A stretch of DNA of 64,000 nt from Oscillatoria nigro-viridis PCC 7112. Lineage in GTDB: Bacteria > Cyanobacteriota > Cyanobacteriia > Cyanobacteriales > Microcoleaceae. Below, piece by piece: positions 45,212 to 53,345 of this stretch (its first letter is position 1; each line of letters starts with the position of its first letter). A program made the position numbers and the translations under genes. The notes beneath the pieces are model-generated. The model ran no database searches and was not told where the DNA came from. It saw nothing but the letters and a program-made list of their open reading frames with translations. The DNA lies in the NCBI RefSeq assembly GCF_000317475.1, contig NC_019729.1, forward strand, positions 6,462,501-6,526,500, written 5' to 3'.

Positions 45212-45240
45212 GTTGCCCGACTTTTGAGAGTTGGTATAAT
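45212..45240 (+). promoter_or_regulatory. sigma-70-type promoter of the DUF433 gene
   Basis: TTGCCC (45212-45217) and a consensus TATAAT (45235-45240) separated by 17 bases, followed by AGGAGG before the ATG at 45270. A decayed copy of the same leader precedes the DUF433 remnant at 46478. Confidence 0.7.
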
Positions 45241-45269
45241 ATAGAAATAACTTCAAGGAGGTTATAGGT

Positions 45270-45644
45270 ATGACAACCATATCCGACGAACAAACAGCTA
45301 TCATCCGTACAGAAAGAGGACTGACGATCGCAGGTACGCGCATCACCCTCTACGACATCATGGACTATGTGACGGCTCAATATCCGCCTAAGTTTATCAG
45401 GGGATTGTTTGACCTTACAGAAGAACAAATTAATGCGGCTTTAGCTTATATTGAGGCCAATCGCGCTGATGTTGAAGCTGAGTATCAAATGGTTCTTAAG
45501 GAAGCTGAGGAACTTCGGCTGTATTATGAAGAAAAAAATCGCGATCTCATTGCCAGAATTGCCGCCCAGCCACCAAAACCTGGAACCGAAGCTGCATGGG
45601 AAAAGCTTCGAGCAGCTAAGGCAAAACTTGATGCTAAAGCATAA
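45270..45644 (+). CDS. DUF433 antitoxin-like protein
   Basis: A 124-aa protein. GLTIAGTRITLYDIMDYVTAQYPPKFIRGLFDLTEEQINAALAYIEANR is the DUF433 winged HTH core; the C-terminal 45 residues are a charged helix. DUF433 genes usually precede a PIN-like or DUF5615-like toxin gene. Here the following toxin is only a fragment, so the antitoxin is an orphan. Strong ribosome site AAGGAGG. Confidence 0.88.
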   Translation: MTTISDEQTAIIRTERGLTIAGTRITLYDIMDYVTAQYPPKFIRGLFDLTEEQINAALAYIEANRADVEAEYQMVLKEAEELRLYYEEKNRDLIARIAAQPPKPGTEAAWEKLRAAKAKLDAKA

Positions 45645-45772
45645 TTTTTTTGCTAGATCGTAATCTCAACGGACACGCCCTAATTTTGTTTGGCTCTATT
45701 GCTAATCAAGGTTGGCTTGATATCATCCCAATTCGTTTTGTCACCTTAAAGGAGATTGCTTTAATATGTTAA
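45641..45772 (+). pseudogene. 5' fragment of the DUF433-linked toxin gene
   Basis: The frame FLLDRNLNGHALILFGS, NQGWLDIIPIRFVTLKEIAL, then stop matches the start of the toxin that normally follows DUF433 (PIN/DUF5615-like, first Asp retained). It has ATA where the ATG is expected and ends after about 43 codons, merging into the hicB start at 45766. The nuclease core is missing. Confidence 0.7.
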
Positions 45773-46011
45773 CTAAATACATCCAAGCTGCCATGAAGCA
45801 AGCTAAGTATGAAATTTTCCCTGATGATGGGACTTTCTACGGAGAAATTCCTATCTGTGAGGGAGTCTATGCAAATGCTGTAAGTCTCGAAGCTTGTCGA
45901 GAAGAATTGCAAGAGGTATTGGAAGACTGGATTTTACTTAGTCTCACCCTGAAACTTCCTTTACCTGTCCTTGATAATATCGACCTTACAGTTACCAAGG
46001 AAGTTGCCTGA
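45766..46011 (+). CDS. hicB: HicB-family antitoxin
   Basis: An 81-aa protein. EIFPDDGTFYGEIPICEGVYANAVSLEACREELQEVLEDWILL is the partial RNase H-like HicB fold. It has no separate C-terminal HTH, so it is the short type. AAAGGAG lies 10-15 bases upstream. Its TGA stop shares the A with the hicA ATG, so the pair is coupled, with antitoxin first, the less common order. Confidence 0.88.
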   Translation: MLTKYIQAAMKQAKYEIFPDDGTFYGEIPICEGVYANAVSLEACREELQEVLEDWILLSLTLKLPLPVLDNIDLTVTKEVA

Positions 46012-46229
46012 TGCCTCCTTTAAAACCAGTCAAACGTCGAGACTTAATTTATTATCTGAAACAACTGGGATTTGACGGCCACTATTCGGGAAAAAGGCAT
46101 CAGTTCATGTTGAAAGATAACCTTCGCATTACCATCCCCAATCCTCATCAAGGTGATATCAGTGCCAACTTTTTAGCTAAGATTTTGCGACAGGCTAAAG
46201 TTGATATTAGTGATTGGGAGAACCTCTAA
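46011..46229 (+). CDS. hicA: HicA-family mRNA interferase toxin
   Basis: A 72-aa double-stranded RNA-binding-fold toxin. VKRRDLIYYLKQLGFDGHYSGKRHQFM holds the conserved active-site His in GKRH; IPNPHQGDISANFLAKILRQAKV is the typical end. Cleaves mRNA when free of HicB. Looks intact. Confidence 0.9.
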   Translation: MPPLKPVKRRDLIYYLKQLGFDGHYSGKRHQFMLKDNLRITIPNPHQGDISANFLAKILRQAKVDISDWENL

Positions 46230-46230
46230 T

Positions 46231-46377
46231 TTGTGGAATGGTGTAGAAAAAGATGTTGCCGTGCTAGGAATGGGTCATCGTCCGCTCATAGGGACTGCAC
46301 TACTTGAAGATTGTCATCTCAGTATAGACTTCTGTGATGGTGGTAAGGTTCTTGTCGATGATATTTTGCGATCGTGA
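46231..46377 (+). pseudogene. 3' fragment of a clan AA (retropepsin-like) aspartic protease gene
   Basis: The frame WNGVEKDVAVLGMGHRPLIGTALLEDCHLSID and GGKVLVDDI to a TGA is the C-terminal third of the small cyanobacterial retropepsin-like proteins (PLIGTALL element). The N-terminal catalytic DTG part is missing. It starts two bases after hicA ends. Confidence 0.65.
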
Positions 46378-46477
46378 GTGAGGAGGAATTTGATTATAAT
46401 TTTGGGTGCGATCGCAATTCCGTGACTTGGGAGTAGTCAGCTCCTAATATAGAAATAATTTCTAGGAGGCTATAAAG

Positions 46478-46522
46478 ATGACAAACATATCCAATGAACA
46501 AGCAGTTATTATCCGTAGTTAA
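46478..46522 (+). pseudogene. DUF433 gene remnant
   Basis: MTNISNEQAVIIRS and stop; the intact gene at 45270 begins MTTISDEQTAIIRT. The leader (TATAGAAATAA, AGGAGG) is also conserved. Only the first 14 codons survive, marking a second lost toxin-antitoxin copy. Confidence 0.75.
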
Positions 46523-46560
46523 GGAGTGCCCACCCCACCACTACTGCTCAACTTTCAGTA

Positions 46561-47859
46561 TCAATCTTCATAAAGTAGATTCTTCTTCTCAGCCACTAAT
46601 CTATCCGTTATTACTTGGACTATAGGAAGTGAATTGAAATATTCATCAAGAAAATGTGCTCTGACATTATCACCTAGCAGAGGATCTTTGGAAGTTAGAA
46701 GATTGGGAACAACACATTGACCGTCTCGCCTCAGAGGAGGTCGTAGATTGCCAGGAAACGGACGCGCAGACTGAAAACCTGGTATCTTGATGAGTGGCAA
46801 AAATAGGATGATGTCATCGCAGCGTGTAAAGTGTTGTACTTTGACCCTTGTACTCCCACTGTTTGTATTTAGCGAATAAGTGTAATCGGTTGGTGAAGCA
46901 ATTGCAATAATACGGAGACGCTTTACAAGTTTCTGATCGATTTCGCTATTAGATGATGCAACTTCACCACCAATTTTTTCTGCAAAAAAGTTACCTTGCG
47001 AGTGAGCAACAATAATGAAATAATTTTGCTCATTATTTTGCGAGTTGTTTTCTTTTTTGATAATTTCTCTCATCTGTGAAACAATCTTGCCAGATAGACG
47101 ATCGGATTCTACTCTTGGGTTTCGCGAACCTTGAGTCTGTGAAAATGATTGCACAATATCACCAACGGAGAGAGGAACACCCTGGGCGTTCCATGTAGTT
47201 ATCTTTCTTAGAGCTTCTGTCCCATCAAAGCCAGACAAATTGCAGTCAGTGTCGAGAAGTTTATTCGTTTCATCCCATAGACGGGTTCTATCAATTAGAA
47301 CTTGTTGCACCATACGACGCTCTGAAAGACAACTACCCCGAAAATCATTACTGTTGCCTCTCGGCGTGTTAATGCCATTGATGTAGATATAGTTATAAAC
47401 AGGTTTATTTTCTTTTTTGAACGTGAATGGTAGAGTCGCCTGACCGTTACAAGTTTCTTTACCACTGAACTCAGTAACTACTCGTCCCCTATCCAGATCA
47501 ACCTTATTACTCAGTGTTCCCTCCCATCTTAGCGTACCATACCGGACTTGCTCGACAAACATAGCCCTATTACCAGACACTTTAATTTCTGCTGGCACAT
47601 TTACGCTAACGCTATACCCGGAACCTGTCTTGGTAAATAGTTTAGGTGCTTCAATCGTCGCTCCAGAACCACCGGTAGGTATTTTGACAGTACAACTTCC
47701 ATTTGAACTGAGTTCAAAGTAACCAACGCTCAATTTCCAGGTTCCCCCTAGATTCCAATTCTGGTTCTGGGGTGATGTTTGTGAACTAGCTGTTCCAGCA
47801 AATATTGAGAGAAAAGATGCAACAGTCGCCAGCACACCAAAACGGGTTAAAAATGACAT
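46561..47859 (-). CDS. exported hypothetical protein with lipase-like Ser motif
   Basis: A 432-aa protein with a signal peptide (about residues 1-26, TASSQ cleavage). An N-terminal beta-rich segment (about 30-150) is followed by an alpha/beta-hydrolase-like part: YIYINGINTPRG, then IVAHSQGNFFAEKIG with a Ser in the AHSQG elbow. A late Asp or His cannot be assigned with confidence. Probably a periplasmic or secreted esterase-like enzyme; substrate unknown. Codon usage and AT content look similar to the next gene, both less GC-rich than the core genes. Confidence 0.68.
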   Translation of the reverse strand: MSFLTRFGVLATVASFLSIFAGTASSQTSPQNQNWNLGGTWKLSVGYFELSSNGSCTVKIPTGGSGATIEAPKLFTKTGSGYSVSVNVPAEIKVSGNRAMFVEQVRYGTLRWEGTLSNKVDLDRGRVVTEFSGKETCNGQATLPFTFKKENKPVYNYIYINGINTPRGNSNDFRGSCLSERRMVQQVLIDRTRLWDETNKLLDTDCNLSGFDGTEALRKITTWNAQGVPLSVGDIVQSFSQTQGSRNPRVESDRLSGKIVSQMREIIKKENNSQNNEQNYFIIVAHSQGNFFAEKIGGEVASSNSEIDQKLVKRLRIIAIASPTDYTYSLNTNSGSTRVKVQHFTRCDDIILFLPLIKIPGFQSARPFPGNLRPPLRRDGQCVVPNLLTSKDPLLGDNVRAHFLDEYFNSLPIVQVITDRLVAEKKNLLYED

Positions 47860-48212
47860 ATTTTATTTGCACTAAAAATCTTATTTTCCAGTATTTATGA
47901 TTTCTACTACAGTGTTATGTAGCCCTAGATGACCGTTGGATAGTATCATCAACTGCAAAATTTATCGTTGCTATTTTAAATAAAATTTTGTCACTACATA
48001 ATCTGATTGCTACTTGTAACACAGTGAAATATCTCCGAACTATTGCAACTCTAAGTTATCAATAAAATTATTTTATTGCAATCGCAAAAGATAGGATTTA
48101 GTAGGCATTTTTTTAGTTTTTCTGATTTCAGTCAGTAGGATAAAATAGGATTTAGTTGCCAAAGTATCAAACAGTAGGATAAAATAGGCAAAACCAACCC
48201 CCTCTTCTAACT
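47860..48212. promoter_or_regulatory. divergent spacer with direct repeats upstream of the NB-ARC gene
   Basis: CAGTAGGATAAAATAGG occurs twice (48133-48149 and 48172-48188), and ATAGGATTTAGT twice (48091-48102 and 48145-48156). They end 24 bases before the ATG of the vMAP-NB-ARC gene. Repeated sites in this position look like operators, perhaps for autoregulation. The rest of the spacer is very AT-rich. Confidence 0.7.
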
Positions 48213-49577
48213 ATGGACGTTCAAGAAGTCTTAAAAATAGCTGATGATATCGTATTCGCTAAGACAGGAAAACACCTCAATCATTTACAAGAAGGTATAT
48301 TGCGTGGCACTTGGCAACGCCAGAAATACCCAGAAATTGCTAAAGCCTGCTACCGTAGTGAAGCTCATGTCAAGAAAGTAGCATCAAAATTATGGAAACT
48401 TTTATCAGAAATATTAGGTGAAGACATTAATCAATCTAACTTTCGATACACAGTGGAAAGATTGCAATTATCCATAGTTGAATCAAACTTTGGAAACTAT
48501 TATGCACAAATTGATAATTTTTGTAATAACAATTTGCACCCCTCAGCAATCGCCAATACAGAAAAACCTAATCAGCCACTTTATAACCAAACTAAACCAA
48601 AAATTCATCAAGACTTATCCGATGCACCAGATCCAAACCTATTCTATAACCGCACTTCAGAACTCTCCACCCTCAAACAATGGATTTTACAAGCCCACAC
48701 CCGCTTGATTACCGTCTACGGCTTAAGTGGAATTGGCAAAAGCGCGATCGCCCTCAAACTCATCGAACAAATTCAAACCCAATTCGATTATATTATCTGG
48801 CAAAGCCTCGATCGCACACCCATCCTTTCAACCCTCCAAACCGAACTAAAACAATTTTTTTCTCAATCCCAACCAACCCCATTAACCACAGTCATTGATT
48901 ATTTTCGCACCTCACGCTGTTTAGTAATCCTTGATGACGTGCAGAACATCTTTAACGCCGGTGAATTAGTCAGTCAATATTTACCAGGCTATGAAGACTA
49001 TGGTAAAATGTTTAAACAAATTGCCACATCCTCGCACCAAAGTTGTTTAATTCTCCTCAGTTGGGAAAAACCTAAAGATATCGCCAATTTAGAAGCAGAA
49101 AACCAGACTAATAAAACATTACACCTCCAAGGCTTAGGAGAACAATCGGCAGAAATTCTCCGAGAAAAAGGATTGAAAGATGAGGAAAAATGGTCAGAGT
49201 TGATAGCCCTTTATCAAGGTCATCCTTCATGGCTAAATATTATCGCCTCAACAATTATAGAATTATTTGATGGTAGCGTTTCCCTATTTTTAGACAATAC
49301 AAATGATTTATTTTTAGGTGATTTAGAACCCCTTTTAGCATCTCACATAGAGCGTTTATCAGACTCAGAAAAAAAAGCATTCTACTGGTTAGCCAGTCAA
49401 AATGAAGCTGTAGATATTTCACGACAACCTGCTGATAGTGGGTTGTCCAAAGCTGAATTGTGGCAAGTCATCCAATCTTTAACCAGACGTAGCTTAGTTG
49501 AAAAAGTGCAAGTAGAAGCGCGATCGATGTTTCTCATTAATCCTGTATTCAAAGCATACATTCAGTCTAAAATATAG
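48213..49577 (+). CDS. vMAP-type HTH plus NB-ARC ATPase protein
   Basis: A 454-aa protein. The N-terminal domain (residues 1-80, FAKTGKHLNHLQEGILRGTWQRQKYPEIAK) is the vWA-MoxR-associated protein HTH. The STAND NB-ARC ATPase follows (about 150-400) with Walker A GLSGIGKSA and Walker B CLVILDDVQN. It ends in a winged-helix-like segment. Relatives usually continue into WD40 or TPR repeats or carry an effector; this one stops without them. Possible signalling or conflict-system hub; role not shown. Confidence 0.87.
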   Translation: MDVQEVLKIADDIVFAKTGKHLNHLQEGILRGTWQRQKYPEIAKACYRSEAHVKKVASKLWKLLSEILGEDINQSNFRYTVERLQLSIVESNFGNYYAQIDNFCNNNLHPSAIANTEKPNQPLYNQTKPKIHQDLSDAPDPNLFYNRTSELSTLKQWILQAHTRLITVYGLSGIGKSAIALKLIEQIQTQFDYIIWQSLDRTPILSTLQTELKQFFSQSQPTPLTTVIDYFRTSRCLVILDDVQNIFNAGELVSQYLPGYEDYGKMFKQIATSSHQSCLILLSWEKPKDIANLEAENQTNKTLHLQGLGEQSAEILREKGLKDEEKWSELIALYQGHPSWLNIIASTIIELFDGSVSLFLDNTNDLFLGDLEPLLASHIERLSDSEKKAFYWLASQNEAVDISRQPADSGLSKAELWQVIQSLTRRSLVEKVQVEARSMFLINPVFKAYIQSKI

Positions 49578-49605
49578 ATCGTAATTTCATAGCACTTCTC
49601 AACTT

Positions 49606-50184
49606 CTACATCGATCGCATAAAAGCATTCACCGCATCATATTGATCCGCCATCCGCGAATAAAACTCGATCGATCGCAAATCCAACTCCGGCAAAAGTT
49701 CGCTCTTACTCACCAACTCATATCCCGTAGAACGCAAGCAATAAACCGAAATTACCCCATCCTCCCAAAACCAAACCTCCTGCACTCCCACCCGACGATA
49801 GATTTCCAGCGTATCAATTCCACCACTCGTCACTGTTACCTCGATCGCTAAATCTGGAACTGACTTGCGCGTACCCAAACAGTAAGACTCATCTGGTTCC
49901 TTCCGCGCGCCTAATTTCTTCATCCCGATAGTTGTACTACCACGCGCATAAAAACGAATGTCTTTCGTCCGCATATAACTTTCTAAAAGTTGACCTAAAG
50001 TTTTTTTAGGTTCTTCATGTTCTTCAGATAAAGGAGCCATAATTTCTAAACACCCATCCAAATAAGTTAAGCGCGCCCCAGTGTCCGCCAAATCTGCATC
50101 CAACTTTTCCAGAGTCTCCCATGTCACGTTTGACAGGAAGGCCGCACCTTTACCCAATCCTGCTTTAGAAATTGCGACAACCAT
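49606..50184 (-). CDS. Uma2-family (DUF820) nuclease-fold protein
   Basis: A 192-aa protein. MAPLSEEHEEPKKTLGQLLESY and KSVPDLAIEVTVTSGGIDTLEIYRRVGVQEVWFWED show the Uma2 PD-(D/E)XK fold, but the usual E-x-K site here reads EVTVTSGG, so the Lys appears replaced. Uma2 proteins are highly expanded in cyanobacteria and their role is unknown. Confidence 0.87.
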   Translation of the reverse strand: MVVAISKAGLGKGAAFLSNVTWETLEKLDADLADTGARLTYLDGCLEIMAPLSEEHEEPKKTLGQLLESYMRTKDIRFYARGSTTIGMKKLGARKEPDESYCLGTRKSVPDLAIEVTVTSGGIDTLEIYRRVGVQEVWFWEDGVISVYCLRSTGYELVSKSELLPELDLRSIEFYSRMADQYDAVNAFMRSM

Positions 50185-50297
50185 CAGAATTACCTTTTAC
50201 GCTCGCTTTTCCATATTAGCGAATATTAGCTAAATTTTCCAATCAGATTCCTCTCAAATTTCGCAGTACAATGAACAATAACTGCACGGAAAAGACG

Positions 50298-51116
50298 ATG
50301 AACGAGACAATAACTGCTACAGGTCTGCCTCCTGCATTCCCCGACCACACGCAATTGCCAGACGAAGACGGTACATTTGTGAAAAATTTTCAGGAGCATC
50401 CTCAGAGCATCATTCTGACAGATTCGATCGGGCCGGTTGTAGAGCGGCTGCATCCAGACGGACAATATGCGATCGGGCAAGATTGCGGTATTTACTGGCG
50501 AGAAACTGACCCGCCAGAGCGAGGTGCCGAAGCACCGGATTGGTTTTACGTGCCGAATGTACCGGCAACACTTGACGGTTTTCGCCGTTCTTATGTACTT
50601 TGGCGGGAACACATGGCGCCGTTCATTGCTTTAGAATTTGCTAGCGGTAATGGAGAGGAAGAGCGCGATCGTACTCCCCTGACAGTGGCGGCCGACGGTA
50701 CCACCACTAAACCCGGTAAGTTTTGGGTGTACGAGAGAATTATCCGCATTCCTTACTACGGTATTTATGAAATGAGAACTGGCAATTTAGAAGTCTATCA
50801 CCTGATAGATTTTGTGTATCGAAGGATGGAGCCAAACGAACGCGGTCACTATCCCATTCCTGTACTAGAAGTAGAATTGGGACTGTGGCAGGGAAGCTAT
50901 CAAAATCAAGAACTGCTTTGGCTGCGGTGGTGGGATTCGCAGGGGAATTTGCTGTTAACGGGCTCCGAACAAGTTGAAATTGAGCGGGCCCTGGTCGAAC
51001 AAGAACGAGAAAGAGCCGAACAAGAACGGGAAAGAGCCGAACAAGCAGAGCGAAAAGTCACTCAGTTAGCGGAGCGACTGCGAGCAATGGGAATCGATCC
51101 CGATGCTGAGGATTGA
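50298..51116 (+). CDS. Uma2-family protein with charged C-terminal coiled coil
   Basis: About 272 aa from the ATG at 50298 (an upstream ATG at 50271 is possible). APDWFYVPNV, APFIALEFASGNGEEE and WVYERIIRIPYYGIYEM are the Uma2 fold. The C-terminus is a heptad-rich coiled coil with EQERERAEQERERAEQAE repeats, typical of the long cyanobacterial subtype. Divergent from the shorter Uma2 gene at 49606-50184. Confidence 0.88.
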   Translation: MNETITATGLPPAFPDHTQLPDEDGTFVKNFQEHPQSIILTDSIGPVVERLHPDGQYAIGQDCGIYWRETDPPERGAEAPDWFYVPNVPATLDGFRRSYVLWREHMAPFIALEFASGNGEEERDRTPLTVAADGTTTKPGKFWVYERIIRIPYYGIYEMRTGNLEVYHLIDFVYRRMEPNERGHYPIPVLEVELGLWQGSYQNQELLWLRWWDSQGNLLLTGSEQVEIERALVEQERERAEQERERAEQAERKVTQLAERLRAMGIDPDAED

Positions 51117-51192
51117 TATCAAAGTCCCAAAACTCTCTCTGTAGCGCGAGCATCCCGCACCTGATCTTTTATAATCACAAAAAACAAAGCTG

Positions 51193-51606
51193 ATGGAAAC
51201 TAAACCACCTCTACCGCCCTTTACGTTGGAAACGGCTAAAGCCAAAGTTCAAGCTGCTGAAGATGCCTGGAATAGCCGCGATCCAGAACGGGTAGCCTTA
51301 GCTTATACGGAAGATTCTCAGTGGCGAAACCGTGCCGAATTCTTCAGCGGCCGGGAAGAAATCAAGGCTTTTTTAAGACGAAAATGGGCAAAGGAATTAG
51401 ATTACCGTTTAAAGAAAGAACTGTGGAGTTTTACAGATAATCGGATTTCTGTTCGCTTCGAGTATGAGTGGCACGATGATTCTGGCTACTGGTATCGCGC
51501 CTATGGTAATGAACAGTGGGAATTTGCCGAAAATGGGTTAATGCGAAGACGTGAAGCCAGCATTAATGATGTTCCCATTCAAGAATCTGAACGGAAGTTT
51601 CGATAG
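51193..51606 (+). CDS. DUF1348 / NTF2-like protein
   Basis: A 137-aa protein of the SnoaL/NTF2 fold. AWNSRDPERVALAYTEDSQWRNRAEFFSGREEIKAFL and ISVRFEYEWHDDSGYWYRAYGNEQWEF are the DUF1348 signature. Cytoplasmic; catalytic role unknown. Confidence 0.9.
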   Translation: METKPPLPPFTLETAKAKVQAAEDAWNSRDPERVALAYTEDSQWRNRAEFFSGREEIKAFLRRKWAKELDYRLKKELWSFTDNRISVRFEYEWHDDSGYWYRAYGNEQWEFAENGLMRRREASINDVPIQESERKFR

Positions 51607-51741
51607 GATTTATCTGTGAGTTGCTAGAGGCATAAACCGGGTTTTTTAGGAAAATATGCAGGTTTGTAGTCAGGAATTTAGTCATGATTGATATCATGTC
51701 CGGTCGATTACCCCTAATATGGTAGATACTGTCTTGAACTG

Positions 51742-52713
51742 TCAAGGGGTAGCAGTCAAATAATTGGGGTCGAAAGGCTTTTGGGATTTTAAAATCCCAA
51801 AAGCTAAATGCACTAACTTTCGCATCAAAGCGCCAATCACCTGCATCTTGACCTGGACACGACCCAATAATCGGTCACTCATCGCCTTGAGTAACGGATT
51901 GTGACGCATCGCCACTACCGCAGGCAGATACAATGCCTTTCGCAGTCTGACATTGCCGGTACAAGACAAACGAGTCTTGCCTTTAACCGAAGTCCCAGAA
52001 CTGCGTTCACAGGGTGTTAAACCCGCATAAGCCGCTAATTGACGGGCATTGTTGTAGTCGGAAACATCACGAATTTCAGCTAACAATACGGATGCTGTCT
52101 GTTCACCAATTCCAGGAATTGAGGTCAAGAGATCGCGCTGTTGCTTTAAATGTGGATGTTGGTCAAAATGGTCGCTAATCAGTTTTTTGATTAGTTGTTG
52201 TTGCTGTTTGAGATACTCCAAATGTTCCTGGGTAAGGACAGCAACTGTAGGCGTAGCTGTTTCTCAACGGTTTTGTTCGCTCGTCATCATTTCTGTGACT
52301 GATTCGAGCCGCCGCAGCAAAGCTTGTAATTCCTTAACTTCCGGTGCGGTTGGTGTCCACAAATTCGGCTTCATTGCTGCACAAAAACGAGCAATTAATG
52401 CGGAATCTACGGAGTCGGTTTTAGTTCTCAGAAGTTCGCTTTTGGCAAACCCTTTAATTCGGGCTGGATTGACTATGCTCACCTGAAATCCTTCTCCATA
52501 CAAGAATTCAGCTAAGGCTTCTCCATAAATGCTAGTAGCTTCCATGCAAACATGGAGTTCGACTACATTGTGTTTTTTCAGCCAGTTATGTAAACTCTCA
52601 AACCCTTGAATATTGTTGGTAAAATTTTGGGGTTTGGTGGCACGACTTTCTTTCAGTAATGAGACGTGAAAGTCTCTTTTACTGATGTCTACACCTAAGA
52701 CTGTTGATGTCAT
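51742..52713 (-). pseudogene. IS110-family transposase, interrupted by an in-frame TGA
   Basis: Codon 150 is TGA in the context NR-stop-ETATPTVAVLTQ; both sides are in the same frame, so one base change (such as TTA to TGA) explains it. Ignoring it, the protein is 323 aa, normal for the family. The N-terminal RuvC-like DEDD half has VLGVDISKRDFHV, MEATSIYGEAL and TDSVDSALIARF; the C-terminal half has SIPGIGEQTASVLLAEI and AYAGLTPCERSSG with the catalytic Ser. Translation likely fails, unless read through. Confidence 0.9.
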
Positions 52714-52860
52714 TTTTGGCTCCCAATATACTCCGATTTATGAAAGAACCGACAGGCAATTAAAGACTAGCCTTGTTAATGCAGGCTTTCCCGATCAGAA
52801 GATCGAGAGCCTCAGATACTGTCCAGTATTTGTGTGCGCCTGTCATCAGTAATGGGAGCT
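52714..52860 (-). ncRNA. candidate IS110 bridge RNA region
   Basis: The stretch upstream of the transposase has nested palindromes: outer GACAGGC/GCCTGTC (52751-52757 with 52838-52844), CGATC-AGAA-GATCG (52792-52805) and ATACT-GTCC-AGTAT (52816-52829). IS110 elements encode a bridge RNA upstream of the transposase whose loops pair with target and donor. The location and structure fit; loop-target pairing was not testable here. Confidence 0.5.
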
Positions 52861-53010
52861 TATCTACGCAACAGACTTATTTAGTCACTCGGGGCGGGCC
52901 AACTTCACCGATTGCTGATGTCCAATCACAGCACTTTCGCCTGTTACAGAACCTTTTGTACAAAACTTTCCTTGTTTCTTTAGATTCGCTTTGCTTGTCG
53001 GCGATTGAGC

Positions 53011-53110
53011 CTGAGTGTCGGCTCGATCACCTGAGTGTCGGTTCGATCGTCCGATTGTCGGCTCGATCGTCCGATTGTCAGCTCGATCGTCCGATTGTCA
53101 GCTCGATCGC
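53011..53110. repeat. five 20-bp tandem units with CGATCG
   Basis: Units at 53011, 53031, 53051, 53071 and 53091; the last three read (C/T)CGATTGTC(A/G)GCTCGATCGT. Each contains a HIP1-like core. The first two differ at several positions. Confidence 0.95.
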
Positions 53111-53154
53111 TCTATGGATGTGGCGATCGGCTAGCTCACTCTTTTAAGATACAA

Positions 53155-53209
53155 GGGGCGGGTTCGCGAAAAATATCTGCCAACAATCTCCAATCTCAAA
53201 AACCCGCCC
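53155..53209. repeat. GGGGCGGGTT hairpin (third copy)
   Basis: GGGGCGGGTT (53155-53164) with AACCCGCCC (53201-53209), followed by a T run; terminator-like form of the same dispersed element. Confidence 0.7.
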
Positions 53210-53345
53210 TTTTTATCGCGGTCACTCGATCGGATATGATATGACTAAACGCCAGAAAGACAAATAAAGTCCTCACTACGAACGAAAGGTTTGTAGTAAG
53301 GACTTGAGTCATGATTGAGTAAACGCCAGAGAGAGGAGTAAAGTC

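Larger units (their letters stand above)
51700..52860 (-). mobile_element. IS110-family element (bounds approximate)
   Basis: Consists of a full-length but interrupted DEDD transposase and a structured leader. IS110 elements lack reliable terminal inverted repeats, so both limits are estimates. No target duplication is expected for this family. Confidence 0.55.
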
